Part shown: in pieces, positions 63,875 to 64,000 of the stretch
Layout: each line of letters begins with the position of its first letter
How positions within the stretch are numbered: position 1 is the stretch's first letter
Assembly (NCBI GenBank): GCA_033032865.1
Contig: JAWHQI010000099.1
Span: 7,414,501-7,478,500, forward strand
DNA length: 64,000 nt
Reading direction: 5' to 3'
Source of the DNA: Dactylorhiza incarnata
Lineage: Eukaryota > Streptophyta > Magnoliopsida > Asparagales > Orchidaceae
Made by a program: the position numbers and the translations under genes
The notes under the pieces: generated by a model
The model's database searches: none
What the model saw: the letters and a program-made list of their open reading frames with translations, nothing else
Told to the model about the DNA's origin: nothing

Positions 63875-64000
63875 GGGTGAACAATGGAAGACCATATCAT
63901 TCTTTCATATCTCCATATGATGATAGAAGGAAGAGACCCCAACATGAGAGGGTCTTTATTAATGTTTAATTTACATGTTCAGAGGGAAGGCAGTTCAACC
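63875..64000 (+). other. Continuation of element Y past the gag stop
   Basis: A further open stretch (63748-63969, another frame) overlaps the second zinc knuckle. No protease motif is reached before the window ends. Confidence 0.3.

Larger units (their letters stand above)
55019..64000 (+). mobile_element. Copia element Y (SIRE-like by gag), plus strand, runs past the window
   Basis: 5' LTR, PBS and a leader interrupted at 56793-61561 by another element; the leader resumes as 'atcaataaaaggttaacacc', matching the leader of the minus-strand copy, then a gag gene at 61644. Protease and pol should follow beyond 64000 but are not visible. It is inserted in the copia pol fragment at 55018. Confidence 0.8.

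Overview
The window is a transposon-rich stretch of a flowering-plant nuclear genome, most likely a dicot. Evidence: one split protein-kinase gene with GT-AG introns and a plant-specific RLCK-VII architecture, plant LTR retrotransposons (Ty1/copia, a Ty3/gypsy chromovirus, an Athila-like Ty3 element), PIF/Harbinger-type MITEs and Mutator-like foldbacks. No rRNA or tRNA gene, CRISPR array or bacterial-type operon was seen. I do not identify the species.

The only convincing host gene is a receptor-like cytoplasmic kinase (PBS1-like), plus strand: exon 1 at 14119-14266, exons 2-5 between 17479 and 26747, 435 residues, all junctions in frame. A second copy of exon 1 with its upstream DNA lies at 4196-6099. 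The proximal copy (7736-8818 plus 14097-15040) is split by a chromovirus whose LTR ends 22 bp before the exon-1 ATG. Intron 4 is 7.2 kb because a 5.9-kb copia element with an intact CACCT target duplication sits in it. The gene still reads through.

Layout. 1-3993: LTR-derived repeat Z, a non-coding copia internal region, its polypurine tract and a 1.4-kb 3' LTR. 4196-15040: duplicated exon-1 segments, MITEs and the Reina-like chromovirus (8819-14096). 15395-26747: LTR and copia debris, kinase exons and the intronic copia element. 26.9-30.7 kb: foldbacks, a tandem repeat and a broken minus-strand gag-like gene with a putative-plant-transposon domain. 30.7-36 kb: minus-strand remains of copia family Y, whose LTR carries a solo LTR of family X (AAGCA duplication). 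36-38.4 kb: weak retroelement debris with a 355-bp LTR. 40040-41068: Mutator-type foldback with a 9-bp duplication. 41465-42839: TIR element enclosing a roughly 0.95-kb CpG-rich minisatellite that folds back on itself. 45.3-54.0 kb: repeat Z again, split by a young 7.1-kb Athila-like gag-protease element without RT or integrase. 54016-64000: a copia pol fragment cut by element Y (plus strand), whose leader is cut by a short gag-only element (56793-61561, GGTTG duplication); Y's gag then runs toward the window edge.

Most notable structures: (i) the duplicated first exon with a retroelement at the start codon of the proximal copy; (ii) the inverted CpG minisatellite inside a TIR element; (iii) a seven-unit, 33-bp in-frame coding repeat in the Y gag, each unit built on a TCGA-N7-TCGA dyad of a kind also found in Y's LTR; (iv) three consecutive primer-binding sites in the leader of the gag-only element; (v) TCGA-dyad arrays in several unrelated LTRs. 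Reading is by eye; family names rest on motifs, not on searches.
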